A stretch of 64,000 nucleotides of DNA, from positions 1-64,000 of the forward strand of contig JAYZDP010000139.1 in NCBI GenBank assembly GCA_036337765.1, written 5' to 3'. Origin of the DNA: JAYZDP01 sp036337765 (GTDB taxonomy: Bacteria > Acidobacteriota > Thermoanaerobaculia > Multivoradales > Multivoraceae). Below are positions 6,984-14,938 of this stretch, piece by piece. Position 1 is the stretch's first letter; each line of letters starts with the position of its first letter. The translations under genes were made by a program, and so were the position numbers. The notes under the pieces were generated by a model that worked only from the letters and a program-made list of their open reading frames with translations, did not search any database and was not told the origin of the DNA.

Positions 6984-9398
6984 CTACGACTCGGCGCTCT
7001 CGGAACTGTAGTACGAGCTGGAGGCCCTCTTGCCGTAGCCATAGCCGTACCCATACCCGTAGCCGTATCCGTATCCGTATCCGTAGCCCGTCATGTTCAC
7101 GTCATTCAACACGACGCCAAGGAGAGTCGAACCGGTAGCGGTGAGATGGTCGGCAGCCCGTAGTACGGCCGGGCCGGGCGTTTTGCCGCTACGGGCCACC
7201 AGAACGACGCCGTCGGTTCTTGGCCCCAGGACCAGCGCATCCCTGAGCTGCCAAGTGGGGGGCGAGTCGATGATGACGTAGGTGAAGTATTCCTGCAGAA
7301 GCTCCAGGGCCGAGATGAGCCGCTGTGAGCCGAGGAGCTCGGGCGGGTTCGGCGGCTCGGGCCCTGCCGGCACCACGAAAAGGTCCTGGACACCGGTCTC
7401 GCGGATCTGGGATGAGAGATCGGTGTTGCCGGTGAGGTAGGTGCTCGCGCCCTCCGACACCGCCAAATCGAAGCTGCGGGCAAGGGTTGGGCGGCGCAGG
7501 TCGAGCTCGAAAAGGACTGTTCGGGCGCCGGTCTGCGCCAAGGCGATTGCCAGGTTGGTGGCCGTGGTGGTCTTGCCCTCTTCCGGCAGCGCGGACGTCA
7601 CCAGAATAATCTTCGGGGGCTGATCCGAATGCGACAGGAGCAAAGAGGTGCGCATCGACCGGTAGGCTTCCCAACCGCTGCCCGAGAGTGCCTTGTGACC
7701 GAGCTCGAGCGCTCTCGCCAGGAATCGGGTCCGGGTCTCCACGGTGGATTCCGATCCCTTGAAGATGCGGCGGCGGCGCGTGGACACGGCCAGATTGGGG
7801 ACCACGCCAAGGCTAGGCAGATCGAGGTTGCTGACGTCGTCTGTGGTTCTCAGCGAATTGTCGAGGCTGTGAACGAGAAGTACGACCCCAACGCCAAGGC
7901 CCAACCCGAGAACGAGGGCGAGCGCCATGCTTCGAGTCTTCTGTGGCGAGATCGCGAATCGAGGCAGGGTGGCTGCATCGACCAGGCTGATGTTTGTCGC
8001 ATCGAGGCCAGCGGCCACGCCCGCCTCCTTGAGGCGTTGTAGCAGACCGTCGTAGAGGGTGCGGTTCGTTTCCACCTCTCGCTCGAGAATCTTGTACTGG
8101 ATGGAATCGGCGTCGAGCTGGTCGACGACGGTCCGCTGTCCCGCGAGGGCGGCACGGAGCCGGTTGCGCTCGTCGAGAACGAAACGATAGTCGGCACCCG
8201 CCGTGGAGAGCACATCACGCAGCTCGCCATCGAGCTGCCCCTTGATCTCTTCGATCTTGCTCTCGACAATCTTGACGTCGGGCCATTGACCCCCGAACTC
8301 GCTACGCAACTCAGCAAGCTCACTCTCGCTGTCTGAGAGCTCGTCCTCGAGCGCGGCAATCCTCTCGGTTTTGAGGGCTTCGGGAAACTCGGCCAAGCTC
8401 TCACCGCCGGCCGCGGAGCGACGCGCGCCGAAGACAATAAGCTCCCCTTCTGTGCGACTGAGCTCTTCGTTCAGATTCTGGAGCGTTTCACCGGCGAGCG
8501 TCTCGCGCTCACTCAAGTTGACGATGCCCTTCTCACGCGCGTAGCGCAGCGCCTGCTCCTCCGAGCTCTCGACCTGGAGCTTGAGATCGTCCAGTTGCTC
8601 GCGGAGAAACTCGGTCGCGACAATGGTCGCGTTGTAGCCCTCGAGGAGATGCTGCTTGATGAACTCTTCGACAAAGGTCGTAACCACTAACCGAGACAGC
8701 GCCGGGTTGGGAGAGTCGTAGCCGACGCGCATCAGCCTGCTATTGCGAATCGGAACTACCGACAATCCGCGCTGCAAACCATTGGCCACGGCCATGTTAG
8801 CGACGGCCATGTCGCCACCGCCTTCATTCGAGCGCACTTTCGAGCTCGAGCTGCTGGCGACTGCCTGGCTCGGCTGGTCGGGGCTCGACGGCAGCACCTG
8901 CTGGAAGAGGGTCCGCATCGCACTCTGGGCGAATGCGACGGCGTCTAGCAGGATCCCCTGGCGGGTGTCTCCCCAGCGAGGATCGTCTTCGACCACTTCG
9001 AGACGCTCGACCACTTGCAGCGCGAGCGAACGGGTCGTCAACTTCTGGATCTGCGTCGTCAGGTATTCCTGGTAGTAGAAACCGGACGACGCCGCGGGCC
9101 CTGTCGCAACGTCCTGGTAGGGCAGGACGTTGACGTTCTCGGGGTTGATCTGGACCGTCGTCGTCGACCGATAAAGGGGGGTCGTGGTCTGGATCTGGAG
9201 ACCCGCGAGAAAGACGACGCTGGCGACGATGGAGAGCAGCAGCCATTTATGCTCTCGCAGGATGCGCAGATAGTCGAGAAGTGAGGTTCCTTTCTCCTCC
9301 CAATACATCTGCGAAGGCGGAGCCTCCTGAACCGCGGGTAGCGGCCGCTCGGCGGTCGTTGTCGGAGCGAGCTGAGTGTTGGGGTCAGGAGTCGACAT
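6984..9398 (-). CDS. polysaccharide co-polymerase with BY-kinase domain (Wzc-like)
   Basis: An 804-residue fusion of a chain-length regulator and a bacterial tyrosine kinase. An N-terminal Wzz domain with a first transmembrane helix (residues ~50-75) is followed by a long periplasmic coiled-coil with GNVR-like segments, a second transmembrane helix (~505-530) and a cytoplasmic P-loop domain. Walker A is SALPEEGKTTTATN (Lys609), Walker A' is VLFELDLRRP, and Walker B is YVIIDSPP. The C-terminus carries nine Gly-Tyr repeats and a YY pair, the autophosphorylation cluster expected of this family. Cycles of phosphorylation and dephosphorylation control polymer export and length. It is the first gene of the minus-strand operon. 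No Shine-Dalgarno is visible before the ATG, and the 80-bp gap to the divergent FecR-like gene should hold both promoters. Confidence 0.92.
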   Translation of the reverse strand: MSTPDPNTQLAPTTTAERPLPAVQEAPPSQMYWEEKGTSLLDYLRILREHKWLLLSIVASVVFLAGLQIQTTTPLYRSTTTVQINPENVNVLPYQDVATGPAASSGFYYQEYLTTQIQKLTTRSLALQVVERLEVVEDDPRWGDTRQGILLDAVAFAQSAMRTLFQQVLPSSPDQPSQAVASSSSSKVRSNEGGGDMAVANMAVANGLQRGLSVVPIRNSRLMRVGYDSPNPALSRLVVTTFVEEFIKQHLLEGYNATIVATEFLREQLDDLKLQVESSEEQALRYAREKGIVNLSERETLAGETLQNLNEELSRTEGELIVFGARRSAAGGESLAEFPEALKTERIAALEDELSDSESELAELRSEFGGQWPDVKIVESKIEEIKGQLDGELRDVLSTAGADYRFVLDERNRLRAALAGQRTVVDQLDADSIQYKILEREVETNRTLYDGLLQRLKEAGVAAGLDATNISLVDAATLPRFAISPQKTRSMALALVLGLGLGVGVVLLVHSLDNSLRTTDDVSNLDLPSLGVVPNLAVSTRRRRIFKGSESTVETRTRFLARALELGHKALSGSGWEAYRSMRTSLLLSHSDQPPKIILVTSALPEEGKTTTATNLAIALAQTGARTVLFELDLRRPTLARSFDLAVSEGASTYLTGNTDLSSQIRETGVQDLFVVPAGPEPPNPPELLGSQRLISALELLQEYFTYVIIDSPPTWQLRDALVLGPRTDGVVLVARSGKTPGPAVLRAADHLTATGSTLLGVVLNDVNMTGYGYGYGYGYGYGYGYGYGKRASSSYYSSESAES
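7033..7086 (-). repeat. 6-bp tandem repeat (x9) encoding (Gly-Tyr)9
   Basis: Nine contiguous copies of CCRTAN on the plus strand (GGNTAY on the coding strand) near the 3' end of the BY-kinase gene encode alternating Gly and Tyr. The unit length is a multiple of three, so gain or loss of units would change the number of phosphorylatable tyrosines without breaking the frame. Three adjacent copies are identical (CCGTAT); the others vary in the third and sixth base. Confidence 0.9.
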
Positions 9399-9478
9399 CA
9401 GAGGGCAACTTGAGCGACGTATAGCGCAGTGATAGCCTACATACTACTCCCTCGGAGCTCCACAGAGGTGACGACGAC

Positions 9479-10201
9479 ATGAGCGAAGTTAAGACCAGCC
9501 GCGTTCTTGCGCTTGCAGCAGCCATGCTGCTGCTCGCGCTGCCACCTCTGTCCGCTGCCTCGATCCTTGGCCAGGTCGGTACCAACGGCACCTCGGTGAA
9601 CGGTCACTGGGTGCCCTCTGGCACGACCCTCCTGAGCGACTCCGTCGTTGCGACGGCCGAGTATCCTGCCGTTGTCCACCTCAACAACGGCCAGACGCTC
9701 AGACTCGGAGAAGCCTCTCGAGCGCTCTTCCAGGTCGCAGACGCGGGCCTGGAGGTTCACGTTCAGGCCGGAACGGTCGCCTTCAACGGTGGTGCGGGAG
9801 AGGCCATCACGCTCGCGCCGAAAAGCGTTCTGGTCTTGGACCAGCAGGGCCAGGCTCAGGAAGGAACGCGCGTGAACCGGGCTGGTGTTCGGGTCTGCGA
9901 CCTCAGGAGTGCCGAGACCGGCGAGTACTTCACGAGCAGCGCAGATATCGCGCAGTGCCACGCTAAACCGGGTGGTGACGAGTGCGCCTGGGGCCCGGAT
10001 GAGGTCCCGCAGTCCGAGCTCGAGAGCTATCTCGACCATGGTGCGGTTCAGATCGGTTTCTTGAAGAAGCTCAACGACCTGTGCGAGGCCACCGGCGGGT
10101 TCACATGGTGGAAGGCAACGCTCATAGGCGTCGGTGCGGCAGGGGCAGTTGCCGTGGCCGATGACGACGACACGCGGCGGGCGAGTCCCGACGGCTCCTA
10201 G
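9479..10201 (+). CDS. secreted FecR-like protein
   Basis: A 240-residue protein with a signal peptide (residues 1-27). The beta-rich region at ~28-125 reads like a FecR domain: NGTSVNGHWVPSGTTLLSDS, then VVHLNNGQTLRLGEASRALF and LEVHVQAGTVAFNG. The C-terminal third has several cysteines (CDLRS, AQCHAKPG, ECAWG), then a hydrophobic helix (ATLIGVGAAGAVAVA) followed by four Asp and a short tail, a common membrane-retention arrangement in secreted acidobacterial proteins. GAGGTGA lies 8 bp before the ATG. It is divergent from the kinase gene, so it may be co-regulated with the polysaccharide operon. The role is unknown; FecR-like folds elsewhere bind peptidoglycan or signal through sigma factors. 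Confidence 0.75.
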   Translation: MSEVKTSRVLALAAAMLLLALPPLSAASILGQVGTNGTSVNGHWVPSGTTLLSDSVVATAEYPAVVHLNNGQTLRLGEASRALFQVADAGLEVHVQAGTVAFNGGAGEAITLAPKSVLVLDQQGQAQEGTRVNRAGVRVCDLRSAETGEYFTSSADIAQCHAKPGGDECAWGPDEVPQSELESYLDHGAVQIGFLKKLNDLCEATGGFTWWKATLIGVGAAGAVAVADDDDTRRASPDGS

Positions 10202-10263
10202 TCGCTCTGCCGATCCGATTCAGGCCGCCGAGGCTCGAGAGCTCCGACGCCAGTCGATGGGCG

Positions 10264-11424
10264 TTGCTTCGGGCGTTCGGGCCGCCTGACCATGGCGCCG
10301 CCATCGACGCGCCCCCAAAAGCGGCGAACGTCTGCACCCTTCTGAGCCTGGCGCCTCGCGTTGCGGCGCGCGCCGGGAGGGCCAAGCTGGAGGGGGAGCT
10401 GGGGCCCGAGGGGAGCGTGAAGCTCTTCGCTGCTCGACGCACGGCTGCGTTTCAAGCCATCAGGGTACTCGCATGCGCCGAGCGGGTGGCGGAGATCGCT
10501 CAGGGCTCAGGAATTCCGCTGGTCTTTCTGAAGTACATGGCGCTACGCCTCACCAGTTCGGTGGCCGAAGGCTGCCGCCCAGTCGGTGACGTGGATGTAC
10601 TGGTGCCACGAGAGCAGGCCGAACGCGTGCAGACGTTGCTGGAGAAGTTCGGCTTCCAAAGCGCAGGGATGCCTGCTACAAAGCAGCACCTGCCGCTACT
10701 GATTCATGCCGACCTTGGCGCGGTGGAGGTCCACACCACGGTGCCTGGTGTGCGGGTCGTCGCGAACCGCTCCGCTCGCTACGCGGATCTGTTGGGACGA
10801 GGCCTCCTGGACGCAGTCGACGACCTACCAGGCGACTGCTTCACACCCCACGCCGACGTTATGCTCGCTCACGCTCTCTCGCACGGGATCGCACAACACG
10901 GCCACAGTCCGCATGCCTACCCGATGATGCTCATGGTCGCGGATCTCGTCGATCTCGGCTTCGCGTCGTTGGAGCCTGGGCGTCTCGAGAACGTCACCTC
11001 GATGCTCGCGCGTACGCTGTCGACAGAGGAGATCGGGGCGGCTCGATCCCTCACCCAAGCCTTGGTCGAGGGAGTGGTTCCGCCTGATGACTCGGACGCA
11101 GGCGCACTGCTGAACCACATGCTCGCTGGCCGACTGGACGCGAACTACGCGCAGTCGCTCAAGGTCGTAGGCATCTGGGGGCATGCCAGCGACCGACCTG
11201 CCGTCTCCGCCCTCTTGCACGGCGCTCGCCAGGCTCTCTTTCCCACCCGCGCCCAGATCGCAGTCATCTACGGGGAGCCCTCTTCGGAGCTCGGATACCT
11301 CGCTCGCCGAGTTCTCAGACCATTCGATCTGCTCGTTCGGCTCACCCGCTACCTGTCGAGTCATCGACGCGCGTCGAGACCAGGATCGGCTAGCCGGTGG
11401 GCGCGACGCAGAGGACCCCGCTGA
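10264..11424 (+). CDS. nucleotidyltransferase-family protein of polysaccharide loci
   Basis: A 386-codon frame whose centre matches the uncharacterised nucleotidyltransferase family seen in capsule and exopolysaccharide clusters (Pfam NTP_transf_5). FLKYMALRLTSSVAEGCRP is followed by VGDVDVLVPREQAER, supplying the G-x-D-x-D metal-binding pair, and later come AVEVHTTVPGVRV and HADVMLAHALSHG. The start is uncertain: I use TTG at 10264, but homologous-looking sequence (RWALLRAFGPP) begins just upstream. The frame is open back to 10165 with no ATG, GTG or TTG before 10264, so a CTG (10207) or a lost start is possible. The enzyme may modify a sugar or protein during polymer assembly; the substrate is unknown. 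Confidence 0.7.
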   Translation: MLRAFGPPDHGAAIDAPPKAANVCTLLSLAPRVAARAGRAKLEGELGPEGSVKLFAARRTAAFQAIRVLACAERVAEIAQGSGIPLVFLKYMALRLTSSVAEGCRPVGDVDVLVPREQAERVQTLLEKFGFQSAGMPATKQHLPLLIHADLGAVEVHTTVPGVRVVANRSARYADLLGRGLLDAVDDLPGDCFTPHADVMLAHALSHGIAQHGHSPHAYPMMLMVADLVDLGFASLEPGRLENVTSMLARTLSTEEIGAARSLTQALVEGVVPPDDSDAGALLNHMLAGRLDANYAQSLKVVGIWGHASDRPAVSALLHGARQALFPTRAQIAVIYGEPSSELGYLARRVLRPFDLLVRLTRYLSSHRRASRPGSASRWARRRGPR

Positions 11425-11626
11425 GGACCTGAGGCGACATGGTGTAGCGAGAGTCACCATTGACAACCTCGTCGAGCCATCGGTGGCACCGCTCATGATC
11501 CCGACTGTCCACACGAAAGGCATGGGCGAGCAAGAGCTCCTCGGCATAGCGCCACAGTTGATTCCAGATGTCGAGGCGATGGCCTGGGGACTTGTCTCGC
11601 AAGACCGCGGCCATCACTCGGTCCAC
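11390..11626 (-). CDS. small conserved-looking protein, possibly decayed
   Basis: About 78 residues from a GTG at 11626 (AAGGTCGAG upstream). The translation VDRVMAAVLRDKSPGHR, then WNQLWRYAEELLLAHAF, resembles small bacterial proteins of the 'RMTPAERL..WRFARELL' type often found beside nucleotidyltransferase genes. The C-terminal half is diverged from that pattern, so it may be decaying. It overlaps the 3' end of the plus-strand nucleotidyltransferase gene by 35 bp and lies antisense to no other gene, which is why I do not treat it as a shadow. Function unknown. Confidence 0.35.
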   Translation of the reverse strand: MDRVMAAVLRDKSPGHRLDIWNQLWRYAEELLLAHAFRVDSRDHERCHRWLDEVVNGDSRYTMSPQVLSGVLCVAPTG

Positions 11627-11736
11627 GCACTCGACCTTGGAGAGTCGGGAGCTTGGATCTGCGTCGAAGGCTGACCTCTCCGCGACCGCATACGGCTGGA
11701 TCCCCGCGACAGCTTCTGGTTCGCGCGAGCTTACGC

Positions 11737-11742
11737 TACAGT
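11737..11742 (+). promoter_or_regulatory. -10-like TACAGT, leaderless position
   Basis: TACAGT ends 8 nt before the ATG at 11751. No Shine-Dalgarno lies between, so transcription may start at or near the A of ATG. Confidence 0.4.
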
Positions 11743-11750
11743 CCGGCGCC

Positions 11751-13064
11751 ATGCCGCCTCGCGTTGTCGCTCTCGTGCTCGCAGCCGCGCTGGTGCCCGA
11801 GTCGACCTTCGGGGCGAGGCTCGGCAAGGCCAAGCAGGGAATCTCGGAGGGTCAGGTCGCGATCGAGAGCTCGGCGCCGATCCGGGTCTTTCTCGACTGC
11901 GATCGTTGCGACTTCAGCTACATGCGCCAGAACGTGGTGTACGTGAGCTACGTGCGCGACCGTATGGACGCGCAGGTACACGTGCTGGTGAACGTGCAGC
12001 CCAGCGGTGGCGGCCGCGAATGGACGGTCAACTTCATCGGTCTGGAGGAGTTCGACGGCATCTCGCAGGAGGTGGTTTTTTCGACCTCGTCAACCGACAC
12101 CGACGACGAGCAGCGCCAGGAGTTCGCACGGATCTTCGGGCTGGGTATGGTGCGCTACGTGCTCGAGACCGACCTCGCCCGCTACCTCGAGATCGCCTAC
12201 AACCCAACGCGCGAGGCACCCGCGGCCCGCGAGGCCGACGACCCCTGGAACCTGTGGGTCTTCCGCACCGGGATCTCCAGCGACATCAGCGACGAGGAGC
12301 TGCGCGACCGCCGCTCGGCAGATGGCTTTCTCGGTGCCAGCCGCACGACCGAAGCCTGGAAGATGGGCTTCGGCTTCTTCCAGGCCTATTCGGAGCAGAG
12401 CTTCGACTTCGACGACGGTACGAGCTTCAAGAGCGTTTCGCGCGCCGCCAATCTCAACGGCCGCGTGGTCAAGAGCCTCGGCGAGCACTGGGGCGTCGGC
12501 TTCGGCGGCTCGGCCCGTGAGTCGACCTTCCGCAACCTCGACCAGGCCTATCGCCTCGCCGCCGCCGTCGAGTACAACTACTTTCCCTACTCGCAGTCAG
12601 CGAAACGGGCGCTGACCTTCTCCTACTTCATCGGCGGCATGGACCTCGACTACCGCGAGATCACGGTGCTTGGCGAGACCACCGAGACGCGCGTCGATCA
12701 CGGCGTGGTCGCCGAGTTCGATGCCGAGCGGCCATGGGGAGAGGCAGGCGTCGACCTCGAGGTGCGCAGCTTCCTCGACGATCTCGACCAGAACCGCTCG
12801 GTGCTGCGCGGCCGCCTGGAGTTCCGGGTCTTCCGCGGCCTGTCGGTCGACGTGCGAGCGGACTACTCGGCCATCGCCGACCAGATCTATCTACCCGCCG
12901 ACGAGCAGTTGATCGAAGACATCCTGGTCGGCACACGGGCGTTGCGCACCGATTCGCGTTTCAGCCTACGGCTGGGATTGCGCTACACCTTCGGGTCGAT
13001 CTACAACAACATCGTCAACTCGCGGTTGTCGACGCGGAGTGGTGGGTTTCATAGGATCTTCTAG
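11751..13064 (+). CDS. exported protein with C-terminal beta-barrel
   Basis: About 437 residues from the ATG at 11751, chosen because it opens a signal peptide (MPPRVVALVLAAALVPE); the frame is open further upstream but reads as non-coding. Residues ~45-145 form a soluble mixed alpha/beta domain beginning SAPIRVFLDCDRCDFSYMRQ, with two close cysteines, and containing VVYVSYVRDRMDAQVHVLV. From ~165 to the end are repeated amphipathic strands (GFGFFQAYSEQSFDFDDG, LTFSYFIGGMDLDYRE) ending RFSLRLGLRYTFGSIYNN, an outer-membrane barrel pattern. The family is not one I can name. The downstream arylsulfotransferase remnant starts on the stop codon (TAGTG), implying the two were once an operon. Confidence 0.75.
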   Translation: MPPRVVALVLAAALVPESTFGARLGKAKQGISEGQVAIESSAPIRVFLDCDRCDFSYMRQNVVYVSYVRDRMDAQVHVLVNVQPSGGGREWTVNFIGLEEFDGISQEVVFSTSSTDTDDEQRQEFARIFGLGMVRYVLETDLARYLEIAYNPTREAPAAREADDPWNLWVFRTGISSDISDEELRDRRSADGFLGASRTTEAWKMGFGFFQAYSEQSFDFDDGTSFKSVSRAANLNGRVVKSLGEHWGVGFGGSARESTFRNLDQAYRLAAAVEYNYFPYSQSAKRALTFSYFIGGMDLDYREITVLGETTETRVDHGVVAEFDAERPWGEAGVDLEVRSFLDDLDQNRSVLRGRLEFRVFRGLSVDVRADYSAIADQIYLPADEQLIEDILVGTRALRTDSRFSLRLGLRYTFGSIYNNIVNSRLSTRSGGFHRIF

Positions 13065-13494
13065 TGACCACCGCTCGACGCACGGCCACGGTGGCCGTGG
13101 CGCTGGGCCTCGCGCTGTTTTGCTTCGCCTGGGGCTTCCTGAGCCACAGGCAGCACTGGTTCCCCTACGCGGTGTTGAGAGCAGCCTTCGTCTCAGCTCA
13201 GCCCGAGTCCACAGTCGCTGAACACAGCCAACGGCGTTCTCCCGCGACGCGGGCCCCCACCGACGGACTTACGAGCGCGAGGACTTCTTCTCGGAGACCC
13301 GGGGGAGCGCGCAGAGACTGACCAACGGCAACACGTTGATAACAGAGTCGAACTCCGGCTACGTCACCGAGGTCACGCCAAGCGGCGACGTGGTCTGGCG
13401 CTTCGCCAACCCCGATGTTCAGCCCGGCGGTCTGAGAAGGGCGATTTACAGGATGACGCGGTATCGACCCGAGTACTTCGAGCCCGACCTCTAA
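13064..13494 (+). pseudogene. arylsulfotransferase-family gene remnant
   Basis: A GTG overlapping the previous stop opens an N-terminal membrane segment (VAVALGLALFCFAWGF, then HRQHWFPYAVLRAAF), which loses sense after residue ~50. In another frame, from about 13258 to the TAA at 13492, comes YEREDFFSETRGSAQRL, then TNGNTLITESNSGYVTEV, PSGDVVWRFANP and YRMTRYRPEYF. That is the C-terminal blade and end of arylsulfotransferase/ASST-type beta-propellers, which are normally around 450-500 residues. The middle propeller is missing and the two ends are out of frame, so this is a deletion remnant. Confidence 0.75.
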
Positions 13495-13510
13495 CGCCGA
13501 GCAGACGAGA

Positions 13511-14179
13511 ATGCGCGTCCTCCAACTGATCACTGCTCAGGAGCGCCGCGGTGCCGAGGTGTTTGCGCTGGGTCTCACTGTCCAGCTCGAGAAGCTGGGG
13601 AATGACACCAAGGTCGCTGCACTCTACGGCGGCAGCCAAGAGTTGCCACTGCGTGCGTGCGACACGAACCTGGGCGCCGCCAAGTCACACGCCTTCGAGG
13701 GGCTCCCCGGATTTCAGCCGAGCCTCGTCGGCCGCCTGCCCCAGCTGTGCATGGACTGGCAGCCTGACGTCGTTCAGCTCAACGGCTCTCGAACCGTCAA
13801 GTACGGCTGTCTCGGCGCGGGCTCTGCGAGTCGGAAGTGGGCGTTGGTCTATCGCAACATCGGCGACCCCGAGCAGTGGTTGCGGGACGGGCTGAAACGG
13901 ATCGTCTACCGGCGTCTGCTCGCGCGAGCAGATGGTGTGGTCGGTGTCAGCGAGGCGTCGCTTGCCCAGGTGCAACGTATCTACGGCTTCACGGGTCCGG
14001 TCCGACAGCCTATCCACCTGGTCGTCCAGGAAGCGAATCTCTCCGTCGTAGCGAGACAGCTCGTCTCGCAGCTCCTCGCCACCCTCTGCGCTTCCCGATC
14101 GGCGTCGCGTCGGTGCCTCGTACGGAAGTCACGGTTATCATGGGGATCTCTTTACTTCGTCAAGTTAGTAGCACCGTAA
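13511..14179 (+). pseudogene. truncated GT4 glycosyltransferase
   Basis: The frame opens with a typical GT-B N-terminal domain: MRVLQLITAQERRGAEVF, then WQPDVVQLNGSRTVKYG, ALVYRNIGDPEQW and ARADGVVGVSEAS, continuing to RIYGFTGPVR at about residue 166. Family members then enter a second Rossmann domain (beginning like VIPNGVD) that binds the sugar nucleotide. Here the sequence instead changes at ~14003 into DNA that reads as a sulfatase fragment on the opposite strand, and the last ~55 residues are meaningless. With no donor-binding domain it should be inactive. Confidence 0.75.
14003..14128 (-). pseudogene. sulfatase gene fragment
   Basis: On the minus strand the DNA fused to the glycosyltransferase remnant reads LPYEAPTRRRSGSAEGGEEL and then SRYDGEIRFLDDQVDRL. 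The second piece is the conserved sulfatase signature found before the 'GLLD' helix, where the chain partner Asp and His lie. Stops close the frame upstream (14129 onward). Only ~42 residues remain of a ~500-residue family, so this is a relic of an inverted or recombined copy. Confidence 0.45.
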
Positions 14180-14206
14180 GCCCCCCTGGGCGACGGAGGT
14201 ATCTAC

Positions 14207-14938
14207 ATGCCTTCCAGAATCCGACGCTTTGCTCTCACCATCCTTCTCTTCGCAGCCTGGGTAGCCACACCCGGAGCCGTCTGCGCAGCCGAGACAGTGA
14301 AGTTCCAGGCTTCCGACGGGCACTCGCTCACCGGAACGCTGTGGAAAAACGACGACGCCCCGGGCGTTCTGCTCCTGCACCAGTGCAACAGCGACCGCTC
14401 GATGTACGAGGAGGTCGCGGGATTGCTCGTCGACGCCGGCTTCAAGGTGCTGACCGTCGACTTCCGCGGCTTCGGCGACAGCAAGGGAGGCGGCTACGAC
14501 CTCGCCAACGCCGAGCGGGCGGACTGGGAAAAGGCGATGGAGGGCTTTCCGCTCGACGCAGAGGCCGCACACGCCTTTCTGGCTGGCGAGGGCAGCGGCG
14601 CAGTGCTCGGCGCCCTGGGCGCCTCGTGCGGCGGCTGGCAGGTGGTCAAGCTGGCGCAGGACCACCCCGAGCTGAAACACCTAGGCTTCTTCTCGAGCGG
14701 CCTGAACGCCGAGCACGAGCGGGATCTCCTGCAGATGCGCGATCGCATGATGCTGCTGGTCGCCGCCAAGGGCGACACCCGCGCCGCGGCCCCCGCCGGC
14801 ACCCTTGCCTATCGCGGCGGCAAGGACCGCACGGACCTGCTGCTCTACGATGGCGACGCCCACGGCTACCCGCTCTTCGAGCAGGATCCGCAGCTGGCCT
14901 CGAAGATGGTGAAGTTCTTCGAGCCGATCCTCGACTAG
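14207..14938 (+). CDS. exported alpha/beta hydrolase (dienelactone-hydrolase-like)
   Basis: A 243-residue protein with a signal peptide (1-27), predicted to act outside the cytoplasm. The alpha/beta hydrolase elements are in order: VLLLHQCNSDR (oxyanion strand, ~55-64), VLTVDFRGFGDSKGG (~81-95), nucleophile elbow GASCG with Ser140, and GDAHGYPLF with the catalytic His near 224. The acid is probably the Asp in LLLYDGDAH or upstream in GGKDRTDLL. GGAGGT lies 9 bp before the ATG. The closest known groups are dienelactone hydrolases and related esterases; the substrate cannot be told from sequence. It converges on the metalloprotease gene with a 4-bp overlap of stops. Confidence 0.8.
   Translation: MPSRIRRFALTILLFAAWVATPGAVCAAETVKFQASDGHSLTGTLWKNDDAPGVLLLHQCNSDRSMYEEVAGLLVDAGFKVLTVDFRGFGDSKGGGYDLANAERADWEKAMEGFPLDAEAAHAFLAGEGSGAVLGALGASCGGWQVVKLAQDHPELKHLGFFSSGLNAEHERDLLQMRDRMMLLVAAKGDTRAAAPAGTLAYRGGKDRTDLLLYDGDAHGYPLFEQDPQLASKMVKFFEPILD

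Noticed and set aside
7033..7086. CRISPR or minisatellite outside genes
   Set aside because: The repeat is a 6-bp coding microsatellite without spacers, inside the kinase frame.
11390..11626. Toxin-antitoxin pair with the nucleotidyltransferase
   Set aside because: The nucleotidyltransferase belongs to the polysaccharide-locus type, the genes converge and overlap at their ends, and the small frame looks decayed.
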